Assembly: GCA_002341345.1 (NCBI GenBank)
Contig: DDNW01000076.1
Span: 16,657 to 24,849 of the forward strand
Direction: 5' to 3'
DNA length: 8,193 bases
DNA from: Erythrobacter sp. UBA2510
GTDB taxonomy: Bacteria; Pseudomonadota; Alphaproteobacteria; Sphingomonadales; Sphingomonadaceae
Part shown: positions 6,615-8,193 of the stretch, piece after piece
How positions within the stretch are numbered: the stretch's first letter is position 1
Layout of the letters: each line of letters starts with the position of its first letter
The notes under the pieces: model-generated
What the model was told of the DNA's origin: nothing
What the model saw: only the letters and a program-made list of their open reading frames with translations
Databases searched by the model: none
Program-made: the position numbers and the translations under genes

Positions 6615-7655
6615 TCATCCCGCTCGCCTTCCTCGTGCGAGGCCCACCCAGTAAGCCAGGCCATACGCCACTGCGACGGCGATCGCGACCAGCGCCCACA
6701 GCCTTTCCGGCGCGAGGCCGTATTGATCTATGCGGATCCCCATGCTGATCGCGGCGAACATCCCCAGCGGCAGGACTCCGGCGCAGAGCACCACGGCGGC
6801 GCCGACCATGATCGCATTGCCCGAGCGCGCCGCGTCGCTGTCGCGAAACACAGCATTGGCAAAGACGAAGGCCCCGGCGGCACAGGTCAGCAGGATCGGC
6901 GTCGCGTCGTCGGTTGCATCCCACAGCGCCGATCCGCCAGAGAGCAGCAACGCCACCAGGAACACCAGCAAGGCAGCCGCCAGCGGCACGGCTAGCAGCG
7001 CCAGCACCAGCATCACCACCGCTTGCAACGAGCCGATGATTTTCTGCTGGTTGCGCAGCACCCCCATCGCCGCGCCGAAGCTGGCCCCGCTCCACATCAG
7101 ACCGAACCAGTCCTCGTCGATGAGGTCCTTGATGATCTCGATACCGACCAGGCTCAGCAGCAGGTGGACCAGCCACAAAAGAGCCCATGAAATGCCGGTG
7201 AAGGCCAGCGCGCCCGCGCCCGACACCGCATCGTTCCAGACATGGTAATGCGTTTCGGCATAGGGCGTGGCAAAGCGGCGGCGGTGAAAGCCCGCCTGAA
7301 ACAGCGGTACAGCGAGCAGGCTGGCGAAGATCCCGGCGGCAAAGGCGAATTCCTCGCCCGCCAGCCGGTCGCCGACCCACAGCGCGTGCCATGCAAGTCC
7401 GCCCAGCACTGCACCAATACCAAGTGAAAAGACGCTCGCCTCGACCCAGTTCTCCCGGTCGAGCGTCAAAGCCAGCGACAGGCTGCCAAATGTGCAGAAC
7501 GCCGCGCCTGCAACGCGCCAGGGCACATCGTCGCCATCGCCATCGAGCAGGAAAAAGACCAGCAGGCCGGCAAGCGCGCCGACCATGCCAAGCACCCATG
7601 GGCGCAGCGGCCAGTCTGCGGGTGCCTCGGCGCTGCCCGATGCGGTCCCGCTCAT
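6615..7655 (-). CDS. N-terminal membrane part of the DUF4153 protein, as it would be translated up to the TGA
   Basis: If the TGA is obeyed, the product is 346 residues, MSGTASGSAE to ...GLARGRRAG. It is almost wholly membrane-embedded and lacks the last helix and the soluble C-terminal domain. The frame could be extended upstream to 7769, but that part overlaps the FKBP gene and reads as Arg/Trp/Cys-rich shadow sequence, so ATG 7655 is preferred. AAGGG lies only one base from the ATG, an unusually short spacing. Confidence 0.6.
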   Translation of the reverse strand: MSGTASGSAEAPADWPLRPWVLGMVGALAGLLVFFLLDGDGDDVPWRVAGAAFCTFGSLSLALTLDRENWVEASVFSLGIGAVLGGLAWHALWVGDRLAGEEFAFAAGIFASLLAVPLFQAGFHRRRFATPYAETHYHVWNDAVSGAGALAFTGISWALLWLVHLLLSLVGIEIIKDLIDEDWFGLMWSGASFGAAMGVLRNQQKIIGSLQAVVMLVLALLAVPLAAALLVFLVALLLSGGSALWDATDDATPILLTCAAGAFVFANAVFRDSDAARSGNAIMVGAAVVLCAGVLPLGMFAAISMGIRIDQYGLAPERLWALVAIAVAVAYGLAYWVGLARGRRAG

Positions 7656-7662
7656 GCCCTTG

Positions 7663-8193
7663 TTACTGGACCGGAACCTCAGGCGCGCCCATCGGCGGGC
7701 CCATCTCGCCCATCGCCTGCAGCATCGCGGTATAGCGCGTATCGGCCTCTTCGCGGGACATGAAGTCAACCAGCGTCATCTCGAAATTGAGGTCGGCGCC
7801 AGGCGGAATCTTCGAGCCCGGGGCCGGGCTGTCGCCATAGGCCAATTCCGAGGGGATGTGCACGTTGTAGGTGCCGCCCTTCTGCATCTTCACCAGCGCA
7901 TCGGCGAAACCGGGGATGACCCCGTCAAGCGTCATCGGCGTCGCATCGGGCAGGATGCCCGGAACCGGCCAGCCCGGCGCGGGCGATTCGTCGAATACCG
8001 TGCCGTCGTCCAGTCTGCCGACATAGGTGACAAAAGCGACATCGTCCTGCGTCGGGCTCGGGCCGCTGCCAGCCGTGATCTCGTCCACGATCACGACCAC
8101 GGGCTGCGGCGTCAGCCAGGCGGCGAGCGCAGCCAGCGCGGCGAGCACGGCCAGGCCGATCCACAGACGGGACAGCGAACCGCTGGCGATGGG
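7663..8193 (-). CDS. FKBP-type peptidyl-prolyl cis-trans isomerase, membrane-anchored, 5' end cut by window edge
   Basis: The visible 176 residues (PIASGSLSRLWIGL to ...GAPEVPVQ) run to the right edge in frame, so the true start lies outside; a GTG at 8148 would fall inside the membrane segment. Visible residues 9-27 form a hydrophobic N-terminal anchor or uncleaved signal, placing the enzyme on the periplasmic side. An FKBP domain follows at about 45-144, with the family motifs VTYVGRLDDGTVFDES, PGFADALVKMQKGG, IPSELAYGD and KIPPGADLNFEMTLVDF. The domain should catalyse proline isomerisation and assist folding of exported proteins. The tail 145-176 is Met- and Pro-rich. The stop TAA (7665-7663) is 7 bp before the DUF4153 start, so the two are probably one transcript. 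Confidence 0.93.
   Translation of the reverse strand, partial: PIASGSLSRLWIGLAVLAALAALAAWLTPQPVVVIVDEITAGSGPSPTQDDVAFVTYVGRLDDGTVFDESPAPGWPVPGILPDATPMTLDGVIPGFADALVKMQKGGTYNVHIPSELAYGDSPAPGSKIPPGADLNFEMTLVDFMSREEADTRYTAMLQAMGEMGPPMGAPEVPVQ

Larger units (their letters stand above)
5931..7655 (-). pseudogene. DUF4153-type multi-pass membrane protein interrupted by an in-frame TGA
   Basis: Read as one frame this is a protein of about 574 residues. Residues 1-346 carry roughly nine or ten hydrophobic segments (for example 20-37, 45-64, 74-93, 103-120, 147-171, 208-240, 252-270, 281-303 and 319-341). The next codon is TGA (6617-6615). After it the same frame continues without another stop for 227 codons: SDQLRAANLN, then a last membrane helix near 357-375 ending in PIFDFGA, then a soluble domain of about 190 residues with HCEQRC and a proline-rich end. 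Known family members are single proteins of this layout, including the FDFGA(I/V)STR junction, so I read this as one gene with a nonsense change, most simply TGG (Trp) to TGA. No function is established for the family. The start ATG at 7655 lies 7 bp after the FKBP stop, suggesting translational coupling. A sequencing error or stop readthrough is also possible. Confidence 0.75.

Noticed and set aside
6572..6617. Frameshift as the cause of the DUF4153 split
   Set aside because: Both halves are in the same reading frame (start 7655, TGA 6617-6615 and final stop at 5931 are in phase), so a substitution, not an indel, is implied.
6532..7599. Minus-strand open frame of 355 codons overlapping the DUF4153 gene
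   Set aside because: It is an alternate frame rich in Arg, Gly, Cys and Trp. The overlapping frame has the membrane helices and family sequence.

Overview
The window is GC-rich and every supported gene lies on the minus strand, so transcription runs from position 8193 toward 1. The protein families, the GatC and GatB sequences, and an interspersed palindrome of the TTCGTGCT...AGCACGAA type point to an alphaproteobacterium, most likely a sphingomonad such as an Erythrobacter-like genus. That placement is an inference from sequence style; there is no rRNA here.

In transcription order the layout is as follows. (1) An FKBP-type peptidyl-prolyl isomerase with an N-terminal membrane anchor, cut by the right edge. 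(2) Seven bases later, a DUF4153-type multi-pass membrane protein whose reading frame is broken by a single in-frame TGA at 6615-6617. The same frame stays open for another 227 codons and carries the last membrane helix and a soluble C-terminal domain. (3) gatC. (4) An 88-bp spacer holding a 60-bp double-hairpin palindrome that touches the gatA ribosome binding site. (5) gatA. (6) A 372-bp non-coding gap with a candidate promoter, a perfect DnaA-box 9-mer and small inverted repeats. (7) A sulfotransferase of the HIPKAAG type (called stf1 here). (8) A 227-bp gap with a 14-bp direct repeat and a candidate promoter. (9) A second, unrelated-looking sulfotransferase (stf2) that starts with TTG behind a strong Shine-Dalgarno. 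(10) After only 23 bp, gatB, cut by the left edge.

GatC, GatA and GatB form the tRNA-dependent amidotransferase that converts Glu-tRNA(Gln), and often Asp-tRNA(Asn), to the correctly amidated form. The three genes are commonly contiguous. Here the gat cluster has been opened between gatA and gatB by about 2.6 kb carrying two sulfotransferase genes. gatB, probably essential, now sits directly behind stf2, so its expression may depend on the accessory pair. No transposase, integrase, tRNA or CRISPR is visible. The points most worth checking are the split gat operon, the interrupted DUF4153 gene and the palindrome at the gatA start.
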